A model generated the notes under the pieces. The model searched no databases. It was not told the origin of the DNA and was given only the letters and a program-made list of their open reading frames with translations. Positions 19,094 through 28,098 of a stretch of DNA of 32,938 nucleotides are shown in pieces (position 1 is the first letter of the stretch; each line of letters starts with the position of its first letter). The position numbers and the translations under genes were made by a program. The stretch is from Selenomonas sp. FOBRC6 (GTDB lineage: Bacteria; Bacillota; Negativicutes; Selenomonadales; Selenomonadaceae), in the NCBI RefSeq assembly GCF_000286455.1, contig NZ_ALKG01000079.1:1-32938 (forward strand), written 5' to 3'.

Positions 19094-19981
19094 ATGAAAA
19101 AGATAATTTTCCGTGGAGCGGGCGTTGCCATCATTACGCCGTTTACGGAGACGGGCGTGAACTATCCCGAACTTGGACGCATCATTGAGGATCAGATTGC
19201 GGGCGGAACGGATGCCATCATCATCACGGGTACGACGGGCGAGTCTGCAACGATGACGGATGCGGAGCACCGTGAGGCAATTCGTTTTACGGTGGAGCAG
19301 GTGAAGGGGCGCATTCCCGTCGTGGCGGGCACGGGCTCGAATGAGACTGCCTACGCCGTCGAACTCTCGCAGTATGCGGAGCAGGTCGGCGCGGACGCGC
19401 TGCTCCTCGTGACGCCGTACTACAATAAGTGTACGCAGAATGGTCTCGTTGCGCACTATACGAAGATCGCGGACAGCGTCAATATCCCTGCGATTCTCTA
19501 TAATGTGCCCTCACGCACAGGTGTGAATATCAAGACGGAGACATACGTTGCGCTCGCAAAGCATCCGCGTATTGTTGCGGTGAAGGAGGCGAGCGGTGAT
19601 CTCTCGGCAATCCTGCGCCTGCGCGCGGCGGTCGGCGATGAGCTGGCGGTCTACTCGGGCAACGACGACCAGATTGTGCCCATCCTCTCGCTCGGCGGTC
19701 TGGGGGTGATCTCCGTTCTGTCGAATGTTGCACCGCGTGCGACCCATGACATCTGTCAGCACTACTTTGATGGAAATACAGCGGAGGCAGCGCGACTCCA
19801 GATCGCATACTCTGATCTCATCGATGCGCTCTTCTGCGAGGTCAATCCGATCCCCGTCAAGACGGCAATGCGCCGCCTGGGCTACGATGCGGGCTCCCTG
19901 CGCATGCCGCTCTCGGAGATGGAACCGGCGAATGCGGCGAAGCTCGACGCAGCATTGCGGGCACACGGGCTGATCAAGTGA
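19094..19981 (+). CDS. dapA: 4-hydroxy-tetrahydrodipicolinate synthase
   Basis: 295 residues. DapA condenses pyruvate with aspartate semialdehyde, the first committed step to lysine and diaminopimelate. The TIM-barrel motifs are present: GTTGESATM, the YNVPSRTG block and the Schiff-base Lys164 in VAVKEASGD. The ATG at 19094 is preceded by GAAGGGGG; an in-frame TTG at 19076 would add six residues upstream of that site. It has its own promoter and terminator, so it appears to be transcribed alone. Confidence 0.96.
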   Translation: MKKIIFRGAGVAIITPFTETGVNYPELGRIIEDQIAGGTDAIIITGTTGESATMTDAEHREAIRFTVEQVKGRIPVVAGTGSNETAYAVELSQYAEQVGADALLLVTPYYNKCTQNGLVAHYTKIADSVNIPAILYNVPSRTGVNIKTETYVALAKHPRIVAVKEASGDLSAILRLRAAVGDELAVYSGNDDQIVPILSLGGLGVISVLSNVAPRATHDICQHYFDGNTAEAARLQIAYSDLIDALFCEVNPIPVKTAMRRLGYDAGSLRMPLSEMEPANAAKLDAALRAHGLIK

Positions 19982-19990
19982 CTTGACATG

Positions 19991-20038
19991 ACGCTCTCCT
20001 CTCGTGCGGGACTGCCATACGCGGAGGGGAGCGTTTTT
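19991..20038 (+). terminator. Rho-independent terminator of dapA
   Basis: ACGCTCTCCTC (19991-20001) pairs with GAGGGGAGCGT (20024-20034) with one T-G wobble. The run TTTTT follows. The loop of about 22 bases is longer than usual. Confidence 0.8.
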
Positions 20039-20064
20039 CGCAGGCACAGATCGGAGGGCGTGCG

Positions 20065-20997
20065 GTGAATGTGATTGCGCAGCGCCTTGCGGCGCAGGAT
20101 GTGATCGTGCTGGACGGTGCGTTTGCAACGGAGCTTGAGGCGCGCGGCTTTTCCGTGAATGATGCACTGTGGTCGGCAAAGGCTCTCTTTGAGCGTCCCG
20201 ACCTTGTGCGCGATGTTCATCTCGACTATCTGCGTGCGGGGGCGGATGTCGTTACGAGCGCGAGCTATCAGGCAACCGTCGAAGGCTTTATGAAGCGCGG
20301 CTTCTCTGAGGCGGAGGCTGCGGCGCTCCTTCAGAAGTCCGTGCATCTGGCGCAGGAAGCGCGCGATCTCTATCTCGCTGAGCGCGGCACGCATAACCCC
20401 GCACCGCTCGTTGCGGCGTCGGTCGGCCCCTATGGGGCATATCTCGCGGACGGCTCGGAGTATCGCGGCGACTATGATGTTGACGAGGATGCGCTTACGG
20501 AATTTCATGCAGGGCGCCTCCGACTCCTCACTGCGGCGCAGCCGGATCTGCTCGCCTGTGAGACACTGCCGTGCCTGATCGAGGCGCGCGCCATTGTGCG
20601 CGCCCTGCGTGCCGAGAAGATTCGCATCCCTGCATGGTTCTCGTTTTCCTGCCGTGATGCGGCACATATCAGTGACGGGACGGAGATCGCGGAATGTGCA
20701 CGCTTCCTAGACGGCGTACCGGAGGCTGCAGCCATTGGGCTGAACTGCACGGCACCGCAGTATGTGGAGGAGCTGATTCGGACGATCCGTCAGGAAACAG
20801 CGAAACCTATCATCGTCTATCCAAACTCCGGTGAAAGTTACGATGCATCGGATAAGACATGGCACGGTGCTGCGGAGGACTTCGGCGCACTTGCGTGCCG
20901 CTGGCGCAGTGCAGGGGCACGACTCATCGGCGGCTGCTGCAGAACATCGCCGCGCGAGATTGTGGAGATTTCCACATGGGCAAAGAATGCAGAGTGA
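20065..20997 (+). CDS. mmuM: Homocysteine S-methyltransferase (MmuM/BHMT-like)
   Basis: 310 residues from a GTG with CGGAGGG upstream. The family transfers a methyl group, commonly from S-methylmethionine, to homocysteine to give methionine. The zinc ligands are visible: Cys228 in GLNCTAP and the pair Cys291-Cys292 in GGCCRTSP. The N-terminus shows LDGAFATELEARG. It lacks the cobalamin and folate domains of MetH, so it does not itself use B12. It precedes folE by ten bases and probably shares a transcript with the folate genes. No convincing promoter was seen directly upstream. The methyl donor is inferred from the family only. Confidence 0.88.
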   Translation: MNVIAQRLAAQDVIVLDGAFATELEARGFSVNDALWSAKALFERPDLVRDVHLDYLRAGADVVTSASYQATVEGFMKRGFSEAEAAALLQKSVHLAQEARDLYLAERGTHNPAPLVAASVGPYGAYLADGSEYRGDYDVDEDALTEFHAGRLRLLTAAQPDLLACETLPCLIEARAIVRALRAEKIRIPAWFSFSCRDAAHISDGTEIAECARFLDGVPEAAAIGLNCTAPQYVEELIRTIRQETAKPIIVYPNSGESYDASDKTWHGAAEDFGALACRWRSAGARLIGGCCRTSPREIVEISTWAKNAE

Positions 20998-21007
20998 GGT
21001 GACGAAG

Positions 21008-21607
21008 ATGGAGAAGGGGCGTTCAACGGTCGACCTTCCGCGTGCGGAGCGCGCCATGCACGAATTCCTCACGGCTGTCGGCGTCGATCTTACGGCGCAG
21101 GGGATGGAGGAGACACCTGCGCGCGCAGCGCAGCTCTACGCAGAGCTCTTTGCAGGACTGCATGAGGAGGTCGGGGAACTCTGGGCGGATGTGATGACGG
21201 AGGAGATGGATGGCCTCATTGCCGTGCGTACGATTCCGTTTCACTCCATCTGTGAACATCATCTGCTTCCGTTCTTTGGGACGGCACATATTGTCTATTG
21301 CCCGCACGCAGGACGCGTGGCGGGCTTTGGCGTTTTCACGCGGCTCGTTGACCGCATGGCGCGCCGTCCCCAAATTCAGGAGCGTCTGACCTCGGATATT
21401 GCAGATGAAATCGAGCGCGGGCTCGACGCGGAGGGCGTGCTCGTCGTTGTCGACGCACAGCAGCTCTGCATGACGATGCGCGGTGCACGCGCGCACGGCA
21501 CACGGACGACAACCTCCGCCTGCCGGGGCGTGTTTCTTGCAGATCCGGTGATGGCGATGCAGGCTTGGCAGATGCTTGGTATTGTACATGATACGGAGTC
21601 TTGCTGA
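21008..21607 (+). CDS. folE: GTP cyclohydrolase I (type IA)
   Basis: 199 residues. FolE converts GTP to dihydroneopterin triphosphate, the entry step of folate synthesis. The zinc site is intact: Cys82 and His85 in SICEHHLLPFFG, and Cys154 in QLCMTMRG. The GARAHGTRTTTSACRG block is also conserved. The frame is open far upstream through mmuM, but the family begins near ATG 21008, which follows an AGGTGA site; GTG at 20999 is a less likely alternative. Next in line is folP, 19 bases away. Confidence 0.96.
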   Translation: MEKGRSTVDLPRAERAMHEFLTAVGVDLTAQGMEETPARAAQLYAELFAGLHEEVGELWADVMTEEMDGLIAVRTIPFHSICEHHLLPFFGTAHIVYCPHAGRVAGFGVFTRLVDRMARRPQIQERLTSDIADEIERGLDAEGVLVVVDAQQLCMTMRGARAHGTRTTTSACRGVFLADPVMAMQAWQMLGIVHDTESC

Positions 21608-21626
21608 TGGGGCATAGGTGAGTGGA

Positions 21627-22475
21627 ATGATAGCAGAGAGAACATATCTCTTTCGTGACGGGAAGGAACTGCGGCTTGGTGCGCGGACACTCGTCATGGG
21701 GATTCTGAACGTGACGCCGGATTCGTTTTCAGACGGCGGGAAGTGGAATCGACGGGACGATGCCCTGCGCCATATGGAGGAGATGGTGCGGGACGGCGCG
21801 GACATCATCGACATCGGTGCGGAGTCGAGCCGCCCGGGCTTCGTGCCGATGAGTGCTGCGGAGGAAATCGAACGGATTCTTCCGTTTCTCGAAGCCGTTC
21901 TGCCGGAGTGCCCTGTGCCCGTCTCTGTGGACACGTTCAAGGCAGACACGGCGCGTGCGGCGCTTCGTGCGGGGGCGCATCTGCTGAACGATATCTGGGG
22001 CTTGCAGTATAGAGAGGAGCCGGGGGCAATGGCGCAGGCAGCGGCAGAGGCGGATGTGCCTGTCGTCGTTATGCACAATCAGAACGGGACGGCGTATGAT
22101 GGGGATGTGATTGCCGCCATGCGCGGTTTTTTCCTGCGTTCGTTTGAGATTGCGGATGCGGCGGGGCTTTCCCGTGAGAATATCATCCTCGATCCCGGCA
22201 TCGGCTTCGGCAAGACGGCGGCACAGAATATGCACGTTATGCGGCGAATGGATGAGCTCATCTCATACGATGGCGTCGATTATCCCGTCCTCCTTGGGGC
22301 GAGCCGCAAGAGCTTCATCGGGGCGGCGCTCGATCTGCCCGTGGAGGAGCGAATGGAGGCGACGGGGGCGGCGTGTGTTCTCGGCATCATGCGCGGTGCG
22401 TCCATTGTGCGTGTGCACGATGTGAAGCCGATTGCACGCATGTGTCGGATGACGGACGCGATACTGGGAGCTTGA
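21627..22475 (+). CDS. folP: Dihydropteroate synthase
   Basis: 282 residues. FolP joins p-aminobenzoate to the pterin pyrophosphate; it is the target of sulfonamides. The TIM-barrel signatures are all present: NVTPDSFSDGG from Asn28, DIGAESSRPG, ILDPGIGFGKT, LLGASRKSFIG and VRVHDV at the end. ATG 21627 was preferred over GTG 21618, which would add three residues, because GGTGAG lies before the ATG. Its stop is one base before folB. Confidence 0.95.
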   Translation: MIAERTYLFRDGKELRLGARTLVMGILNVTPDSFSDGGKWNRRDDALRHMEEMVRDGADIIDIGAESSRPGFVPMSAAEEIERILPFLEAVLPECPVPVSVDTFKADTARAALRAGAHLLNDIWGLQYREEPGAMAQAAAEADVPVVVMHNQNGTAYDGDVIAAMRGFFLRSFEIADAAGLSRENIILDPGIGFGKTAAQNMHVMRRMDELISYDGVDYPVLLGASRKSFIGAALDLPVEERMEATGAACVLGIMRGASIVRVHDVKPIARMCRMTDAILGA

Positions 22476-22476
22476 T

Positions 22477-22845
22477 ATGGACAAAATTTTTTTGCGCGGC
22501 ATGACATTTGCGGCGGCACACGGCGTATTGCCGCATGAGCACGGGGTGCGCCAGCGTTTCATCGTGGATGCGGAGCTCCTGCTCGATTTGCATGGCGCAG
22601 GTGTGCACGACAATCTTGCGGAGACGGTGAACTATGCCGAGGTCTACGAGATTGTGCGCAAGACCATCGAGGGCGAGACGAAGAAGCTGATCGAATCGCT
22701 CGCCGAGGACATCGCGGGTAGGGTGCTTGCGGCGTTCTCCACGATTCAGAGCATCCGTATTACCGTACACAAGCCGGCGGCGCCCATTCCGGGGATCTTT
22801 TCGGACGTGGGTGTCTCCATCACGCGGGAGCGCGAAGAGCCGTGA
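22477..22845 (+). CDS. folB: Dihydroneopterin aldolase
   Basis: 122 residues. FolB cleaves dihydroneopterin to 6-hydroxymethyl-dihydropterin and glycolaldehyde. The N-terminus MDKIFLRGMTFAAAHGVLPH carries the family pattern. The conserved NYAEVYEIV, LIESLAEDIA and VHKPAAPIPG blocks follow; the Lys of the last block is the expected catalytic residue. The gene starts one base after folP and overlaps the folK fusion by four bases. Confidence 0.94.
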   Translation: MDKIFLRGMTFAAAHGVLPHEHGVRQRFIVDAELLLDLHGAGVHDNLAETVNYAEVYEIVRKTIEGETKKLIESLAEDIAGRVLAAFSTIQSIRITVHKPAAPIPGIFSDVGVSITREREEP

Positions 22846-23810
22846 GACGGACTGCCTATATCGGGCTTGGAGCAAATCTCGGCGATCGCGGGGAGACGAT
22901 GCGTGCGGCATTACGGCGCGTGGCGGAGCTTCCTTCTGTAAATGTGGAGCGAGTCTCTGCGTTCTACGAAACGCCGCCGTGGGGCAAGACCAATCAGCCT
23001 CCCTTTCTCAATGCGGCGGCGCGCATTGCGTTTGACGGTACGCCGTATGAGCTTCTTGCCGGTTTCCAACGGATTGAGCAGGAGCTCGGGCGCGTGCGTC
23101 ATGAGCACTGGGGGGCGCGCACGATCGACCTCGACATCCTGCATATCGAGGGGCTGACCTGTGCGGAGGAGCGGCTGAGCCTGCCGCATCCCTATCTGAC
23201 GGAGCGCGCCTTTGTGCTTGTACCTCTCTATGAGATTGCGCCGGAGCTCTGTATTCATGAAAAATCCATCGCCTCATATTATGATGAAATCGACCGTACG
23301 GGCATTGTACGTGCACCAGAGCTCTCCGCGCCGTATCCGCTCATGCTTATCGCCGCTAGCGACGCGGCAGGCGGCATCGGGCGAAACGGACAGCTGCTCA
23401 CGCACTGCGCAGCGGATATGGCATATTTTCGCGAGATGACGATGGGCGGCATTGTCATCATGGGGCGGCGCACAATGGAGAGCCTGCCCGCACGGCGCGC
23501 GCTTGAGGGGCGGGAGAACATCGTCCTCTCGCGTACGATGGAGCGGGCGGATGGCTTTCAGATTGTCCGAGACCTCGCGGAGCTGTGGACGCTGCTCGGA
23601 CGGCTCGTGTACGATGCGGAGCGTCCGATTTTTGCAATCGGCGGTGAGGAATGCTATCGTCTGCTCCTGCCCTATGTACATCGCGCGTATGTGACGTGTC
23701 TTGCGGGGACGTATGAGGCGGATGTCTTTTTGCCGCCGCTGACGGACTTTGTGCGTACAGGATGTCGGCGCAGAGAAGACTGTATTTTTGAAATTTACGA
23801 GAGAGTTTAG
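22842..23810 (+). CDS. folK: Fusion protein: HPPK (FolK) plus dihydrofolate reductase (FolA-like)
   Basis: 322 residues from a GTG overlapping the folB stop. Residues 1 to about 160 are a complete pyrophosphokinase: [11 protein letters not shown], a FYETPPWG block, and [15 protein letters not shown]. Residues from about 165 form a DHFR domain: [19 protein letters not shown], Asp192 in the AADMAYFRE block, [12 protein letters not shown], the NIVLSR block, [13 protein letters not shown] and DVFLPPL. There is no stop or start between the domains. The DHFR half is divergent: the usual LPW after the glycine loop reads LLTHC, so the conserved Trp is missing, while the acidic active-site residue is kept. 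One chain would perform pterin activation and dihydrofolate reduction. Confidence 0.9.
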   Translation: MRRTAYIGLGANLGDRGETMRAALRRVAELPSVNVERVSAFYETPPWGKTNQPPFLNAAARIAFDGTPYELLAGFQRIEQELGRVRHEHWGARTIDLDILHIEGLTCAEERLSLPHPYLTERAFVLVPLYEIAPELCIHEKSIASYYDEIDRTGIVRAPELSAPYPLMLIAASDAAGGIGRNGQLLTHCAADMAYFREMTMGGIVIMGRRTMESLPARRALEGRENIVLSRTMERADGFQIVRDLAELWTLLGRLVYDAERPIFAIGGEECYRLLLPYVHRAYVTCLAGTYEADVFLPPLTDFVRTGCRRREDCIFEIYERV

Positions 23811-23811
23811 C

Positions 23812-24507
23812 ATGGCAAAGGAAATCTTTCACAACGACTGGCAGGAACTTCTCGCCGATGAGATGGCACAGCCGTACTATCGCGAACTGCGGCAGTTTCT
23901 CATCGAGGAGTACCGCACGAAGCGCATCTATCCCGATATGTTTGCGATCTTCAATGCGCTGCACTACACGAGCTTTGCGGATACGAAGGTCGTTATTCTC
24001 GGACAGGATCCGTATCATGGGGACGGACAGGCGCATGGACTGTCGTTCTCCGTGCAGGTTGGCATCGATCCGCCGCCGTCGCTGCTCAACATCTACAAGG
24101 AACTGCAGGATGATCTCAGCATTGCGCCACCAGCACATGGATGCCTTATCCCGTGGGCAAGGCAGGGCGTACTCCTTCTCAACACCGTACTCACCGTGCG
24201 TGCTCATACAGCGGCGTCTCATGCGGGGCATGGCTGGGAGCGGTTCACCGATCACATCATCCGCCTCCTTGGTGCGCGTGAGCGTCCGCTCGCCTTCATC
24301 CTCTGGGGCAGCCCCGCCCGGAGGAAGCGCAGCCTCATCACGAATCCACGCCACCTCATCATCGAATCGCCGCATCCAAGCCCGCTTTCGGCGCATCGCG
24401 GCTTTTTCGGCAGCCGCCCCTTCTCGCGCGTCAACGATTTTCTCGTGCAGGCGGACGAGACTCCGATCACATGGCAGCTGCCGCCGGCGGAGGAGATTGA
24501 GGCGTAA
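23812..24507 (+). CDS. ung: Uracil-DNA glycosylase, family 1
   Basis: 231 residues. Ung removes uracil from DNA. The water-activating motif GQDPYHG contains Asp66, and the DNA-intercalation loop [11 protein letters not shown] contains His188. The [19 protein letters not shown] block is also typical. The ATG at 23812 lies one base after the folK fusion stop, so the gene is translationally close to the folate genes. An upstream GTG in the same frame lies inside the fusion gene and is rejected. Confidence 0.96.
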   Translation: MAKEIFHNDWQELLADEMAQPYYRELRQFLIEEYRTKRIYPDMFAIFNALHYTSFADTKVVILGQDPYHGDGQAHGLSFSVQVGIDPPPSLLNIYKELQDDLSIAPPAHGCLIPWARQGVLLLNTVLTVRAHTAASHAGHGWERFTDHIIRLLGARERPLAFILWGSPARRKRSLITNPRHLIIESPHPSPLSAHRGFFGSRPFSRVNDFLVQADETPITWQLPPAEEIEA

Positions 24508-24534
24508 TATTGATACATACATAGGAGAAATATC

Positions 24535-25662
24535 ATGAAAATCCCATCGTTACGAAACATCTGTGCGCTTGGTCTCGTCGCCTGTCTCGGCGGCTGCGGT
24601 TCGCCTGCAGTATCCTCGGCGGAGATGCCGCACGAGATCGTGCAGGAGCATATACCGACGGACGGTCAGAAGGAAATCTATCTCGCGGGTGGCTGCTTCT
24701 GGGGAACGGAGCTGTATACGAGCCTCGTGTACGGCGTCGTCTCGGCAGAGAGCGGCTATGCGAACGGTGCGACCTCGCATCCGTCCTATCGCGAAGTGTG
24801 CAGCGGCAGCGGTCATGCGGAGACGGTGCATATCGTCTACGATCCCGCAAAGGTCAGCCTCGATCAACTGCTCCTTGCTTTCTATGACTCCATCGACCCG
24901 ACGGCGAAGGATCGGCAGGGCAACGACATCGGACGCCAATACCGCTCGGGTATCTACTACGTGCCGAATGCGGACGGCGCGGAGAGTGCCGATGCCGCCG
25001 TGATCCGCGCCTCGCTTGACGCCCTGCAGCGTCGCATTGGAAAGCCGATCGCAATAGAGATGGGGGCGATTGTGAATTTCTACCGTGCCGAGGACGATCA
25101 TCAGGAATACCTCGTGAAGAATCCGAATGGCTACTGTCACATTTCGCCTGCGCTCATCGCGCAGATGCGTGAGAAACGTGCGGCGGCAGAGCGGGAAGCG
25201 GAGGCGAAACCCCTGCGCACATTTGCAAAACCGTCGGACGAGGAGCTGAAGGCGCGACTGACGGGAATGCAGTACGCCGTCACGCAGCAGAAGGCGACGG
25301 AGCCCGCCTTCCGCAACGAATACGATCATGAATTCCGTGAGGGCATCTACTGTGACATCACGACGGGAGAACCCCTCTTCATCTCTGCGGATAAATACGA
25401 CTCGGGCTGTGGCTGGCCGGCGTTCTCGCGTCCCATCGACAGCGCGCTCATCGCCGAGCATGAGGATCGTTCGTACGGCATGGTACGCACAGAGGTCACG
25501 GCGGCGGGCAGCGGCGCGCATCTCGGACATGTCTTCAACGATGGCCCTGCATCCGCGGGCGGTCTGCGCTACTGCATCAACAGCGCCTCCCTGCGCTTCA
25601 TCCCAAAGGAGGACATGGAGGCGGAGGGCTATGGTGACTATCTCTATCTGTTGGAAAAATAA
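24535..25662 (+). CDS. msrAB: Lipoprotein MsrA-MsrB fusion, peptide methionine sulfoxide reductase
   Basis: 375 residues. The N-terminus is a lipoprotein signal with a CLGGC lipobox, predicted lipidated at Cys21. The MsrA domain has the GCFWG motif with catalytic Cys54 and [12 protein letters not shown]. The MsrB domain starts near residue 225 and carries [11 protein letters not shown] and catalytic Cys347 in [11 protein letters not shown]. Together they reduce both S and R epimers of methionine sulfoxide on exported proteins. ATG 24535 is preceded by TAGGAGAAA, 27 bases after ung, so it is probably the last gene of the folate-ung transcript. No thioredoxin-like partner is visible in the window. 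Confidence 0.95.
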   Translation: MKIPSLRNICALGLVACLGGCGSPAVSSAEMPHEIVQEHIPTDGQKEIYLAGGCFWGTELYTSLVYGVVSAESGYANGATSHPSYREVCSGSGHAETVHIVYDPAKVSLDQLLLAFYDSIDPTAKDRQGNDIGRQYRSGIYYVPNADGAESADAAVIRASLDALQRRIGKPIAIEMGAIVNFYRAEDDHQEYLVKNPNGYCHISPALIAQMREKRAAAEREAEAKPLRTFAKPSDEELKARLTGMQYAVTQQKATEPAFRNEYDHEFREGIYCDITTGEPLFISADKYDSGCGWPAFSRPIDSALIAEHEDRSYGMVRTEVTAAGSGAHLGHVFNDGPASAGGLRYCINSASLRFIPKEDMEAEGYGDYLYLLEK

Positions 25663-25715
25663 ATTTGAAAAAGTACTGGGATGTGAGAGAATTCGTAAAA
25701 TATCTATTTCTCGTA

Positions 25716-25744
25716 TTGACAAGCACTTCTTCCAGTGTTATCTT
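25716..25744 (+). promoter_or_regulatory. Promoter of the B12-controlled operon
   Basis: Perfect TTGACA (25716-25721), 17 bases, then TATCTT (25739-25744). It leaves about 30 bases before the riboswitch. Confidence 0.7.
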
Positions 25745-25778
25745 TAGCAAAGTGTTTTGAGAAAACTTTATAGGAATT

Positions 25779-25969
25779 GGATCAGGTATCGAGAGATTTA
25801 ATAGAAAATCCGGTAAAGGAGTATCTCCATAAGCCGGAGCGGTCCCGCCACTGTATCAGTGAGTAAGCCTGCATGGAAATGCACTGTCATTTCCGAGAAC
25901 GTCACTGGGGGAGTTCCCTTGGGAAGGCGCAGGTATGCGATGAACTGGAGCCAGGAGAACTGCCTGATT
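25779..25969 (+). promoter_or_regulatory. Cobalamin (adenosylcobalamin-type) riboswitch
   Basis: The closing stem is formed by ATCAGGT (25781-25787) with GCCTGAT (25962-25968). Inside are the conserved blocks: AAATCCGGTAAA near 25805, GCCGGAGCGGTCCCGCCACT (about 25833-25852) with TGTAT after it, the B12 box GTCACTGGGGG near 25901, GGGAAGGCGCAGG near 25921, and the 3' block with GCGATGAA, then GCCAGGAGAACTGCCTG. Order and spacing match the family well. It should sense cellular cobalamin and switch off the receptor operon when B12 is plentiful. Confidence 0.93.
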
Positions 25970-26055
25970 GACAATCGCCGTTTGACCTGCGAGTGATGGG
26001 GATGGGGATTTGCGTGCTGTTACGCCGCTTTGAGCCCCTTTGATTGAGAGCCTAT

Positions 26056-26089
26056 GAGCCCTTTTCTGCTGTTGCAGGAAGGGGCTTTT
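26056..26089 (+). terminator. Riboswitch expression-platform terminator
   Basis: AGCCCTTTTCTGC (26057-26069) and GCAGGAAGGGGCT (26074-26086) form a 13-bp stem with two G-U pairs and a TGTT loop. TTTTCGTTTT follows the stem. It lies between the aptamer and the receptor gene, so premature termination on ligand binding is the likely mechanism. Confidence 0.82.
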
Positions 26090-26169
26090 CGTTTTCCTCT
26101 ATACCTAAAAGTTTTCAAAATATGATTATGGTGCATGGAGAGCACTCCACAAGAAAGGTGACATAGGAT

Positions 26170-28098
26170 ATGACAAGAGAGAAGAAGTGGACTCTCGCGG
26201 TACTCGCAGCATTTGCGGGAGCAAGTTTTGTCGGAACGGTATACGCTGCGGAGCAGACGTCAAAAGAGCAGGGAGATGCGCACGCGCTCGCCGATACTGT
26301 TGTGACGGCACAGCGCCGTGAGAAGCGCGATCTCGATACGCCGGCAACAACAACGATCATCACGGCGAAGGAGATTGAAAAGGCGGGCTACCGCAACGTC
26401 TTCGAGGCGATCGATCAGCAGATTGGTTCGACGAGTACATCTTACGGCGAGGCGGGGCAGGATTTTGGCTTCTCTGCGGGGCGTATCTCGCTGCGTGGAT
26501 TTGACAAGGGGACGCTTGTCATGGTGAACGGTGTGCCTCTGAATCTCAAAAACTACACAAGTACTGAAAATATTCCTGCATCCATGGTCGAGCGCATTGA
26601 GATCGTCAAGGGGGCAGCATCGACCCTCTATGGCGGTGAGGCGATGAGCGGCGTTGTCAATATCATCCTGAAGCAGCCAAAGGCAGGAGAATCCGAGGTC
26701 AAACTCAGCCAGACGGTTGGCAATCAGTTCAAGAAGACCGAAGCCTTTTATGCAGATGATCGCATTATTCTCGATCTGAGCCGTGAGTGGCTCAAAGCGC
26801 GCCCGCACTCCAATGCGTTCGGACAGAATAAGGTTTCGTGGATGGACTGGGTCGTTGGCAGCGGGCAGAAAAATCACGCTGGATTGATTGCAAAGATTAC
26901 CGATGAGGTGTCCCTTAGTTATAATTTTACAGAGTCTACAATCCGGCGCAGCAGCACTACCTATGGCGTTACGGGAGGCGTATTTAAGCCTACAACGACA
27001 AGAACTGACAATCGGCATGATGATTATCGGCATACGGCGAGTCTTGTATATCAGGGGCGGGATAATGGTGTCCGCGCGCTCCTTGGCTACAATTACCGAA
27101 GGGTAGATGGCTATAACTATGTCACCAAGCAGCCAGTAGACTCCAATACAGTTATGGAGAGCTATATCTTTGATCTTCAAAAAACTTGGAAGCTGAATGA
27201 GGACGCCTTTGTACTTGGCTATTCGTATAATCGTGAGCTGGCTGACTTGACTGTCGCGCAGCAGAGCGCCTCACGCACAGGAAACTCTCTGTATGCATCC
27301 TATAGCAAGCAGTTTACGCCGAAGTTTAATTTCACACTGGGGCTGCGCGGAGAGTGGATCGACGATCCGAAAAAGGATCAGCGTGTCTTTATGCCGCAGT
27401 TCCAGACAAACTACCAATTCGACCGCAATACGGCATGGTATATCAACGTCGGCAAGGCATTCCAGATGCCGGCCGTGGATAATACGATCGGAAAGCGGCA
27501 GAATACAAGTGGTTTGAAGCCTGAGAGCGGATGGACCTATGAGACAGGTGTCAAGATTCGGCGTGGCAATGACACGTGGAAAGCAGCTGTCTACCATATG
27601 GATATGGAAAATAAGCTCGGTTGGGCAGTGGACACAGTGACGGGTGATTCCATTCCCATCAACAAGGGGAATTTCCGTAATACGGGCGTTGAGGTAGAGT
27701 ACAGCAAACGATTTAATGATATGTGGAAGCTCACGCTTGGCGGCTCCGTGTCGAATCCCGAGGTACAGGATCCAAGCTCTGCTGACAAGAAGTGGGTGCA
27801 GGATGCCGGTCGTCTCGAAGGGCTCGTACGCATTGACTATGAGATGGCAAAGTGGCAGGCCAATTTGAACTTCAAGTATCTTGGAGACCGTGAGTATTAT
27901 GCACCGTCGCGCAGAGGCACTGCGCAGGACATTCCGGACAAGCTCCAGCTCAACATGAATGTCATCTACACGGCGGGCAAGGATGACACGGTGACGCTCG
28001 GCATCTACAATCTGCTGAACCGTGAGAACTACTCCAACCGCTATGGCAATCTCGATCTTTCGCGGAACTTCCGCCTGACCTATACGCATGCGTTCTAA
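26170..28098 (+). CDS. btuB: TonB-dependent outer-membrane receptor, probably for cobalamin or another corrinoid
   Basis: 642 residues. A signal peptide (residues 1-26, ending VYA) is followed by a TonB-box-like DTVVT at 42-46. The plug domain (about 55-165) has RISLRGFDKGTLVMVNGVPL and IEIVKGAASTLYGGEAMSGV. The remainder is a beta-barrel with many alternating aromatic strands, ending in Phe (RLTYTHAF), as outer-membrane proteins do. The ATG follows an AGGTGA site. Substrate is inferred from the riboswitch upstream: corrinoid uptake fits best, though the sequence alone would also allow heme or a siderophore. TonB, ExbB, ExbD and the BtuCD permease are not in the window. The next gene overlaps its end by 11 bases. 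Confidence 0.88.
   Translation: MTREKKWTLAVLAAFAGASFVGTVYAAEQTSKEQGDAHALADTVVTAQRREKRDLDTPATTTIITAKEIEKAGYRNVFEAIDQQIGSTSTSYGEAGQDFGFSAGRISLRGFDKGTLVMVNGVPLNLKNYTSTENIPASMVERIEIVKGAASTLYGGEAMSGVVNIILKQPKAGESEVKLSQTVGNQFKKTEAFYADDRIILDLSREWLKARPHSNAFGQNKVSWMDWVVGSGQKNHAGLIAKITDEVSLSYNFTESTIRRSSTTYGVTGGVFKPTTTRTDNRHDDYRHTASLVYQGRDNGVRALLGYNYRRVDGYNYVTKQPVDSNTVMESYIFDLQKTWKLNEDAFVLGYSYNRELADLTVAQQSASRTGNSLYASYSKQFTPKFNFTLGLRGEWIDDPKKDQRVFMPQFQTNYQFDRNTAWYINVGKAFQMPAVDNTIGKRQNTSGLKPESGWTYETGVKIRRGNDTWKAAVYHMDMENKLGWAVDTVTGDSIPINKGNFRNTGVEVEYSKRFNDMWKLTLGGSVSNPEVQDPSSADKKWVQDAGRLEGLVRIDYEMAKWQANLNFKYLGDREYYAPSRRGTAQDIPDKLQLNMNVIYTAGKDDTVTLGIYNLLNRENYSNRYGNLDLSRNFRLTYTHAF

Larger units (their letters stand above)
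25663..26169 (+). other. 507-base intergenic region holding promoter, B12 riboswitch and terminator
   Basis: No gene is supported here. From 5' to 3' it contains an AT-rich promoter zone (25670-25760), the cobalamin riboswitch (about 25779-25969), an expression platform with a terminator (26033-26089) and an 80-base untranslated stretch with the ribosome binding site of the receptor gene. No clear terminator of msrAB was found before the promoter. Confidence 0.8.

Noticed and set aside
19983-20011. A TTGACA at 19983-19988 as a promoter for mmuM
   Set aside because: No acceptable -10 element lies 16-18 bases downstream, and the segment overlaps the dapA terminator stem.
20831-21007. An upstream extension of folE into mmuM
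   Set aside because: The extension overlaps a gene with intact zinc motifs, and the family begins near the ATG at 21008.
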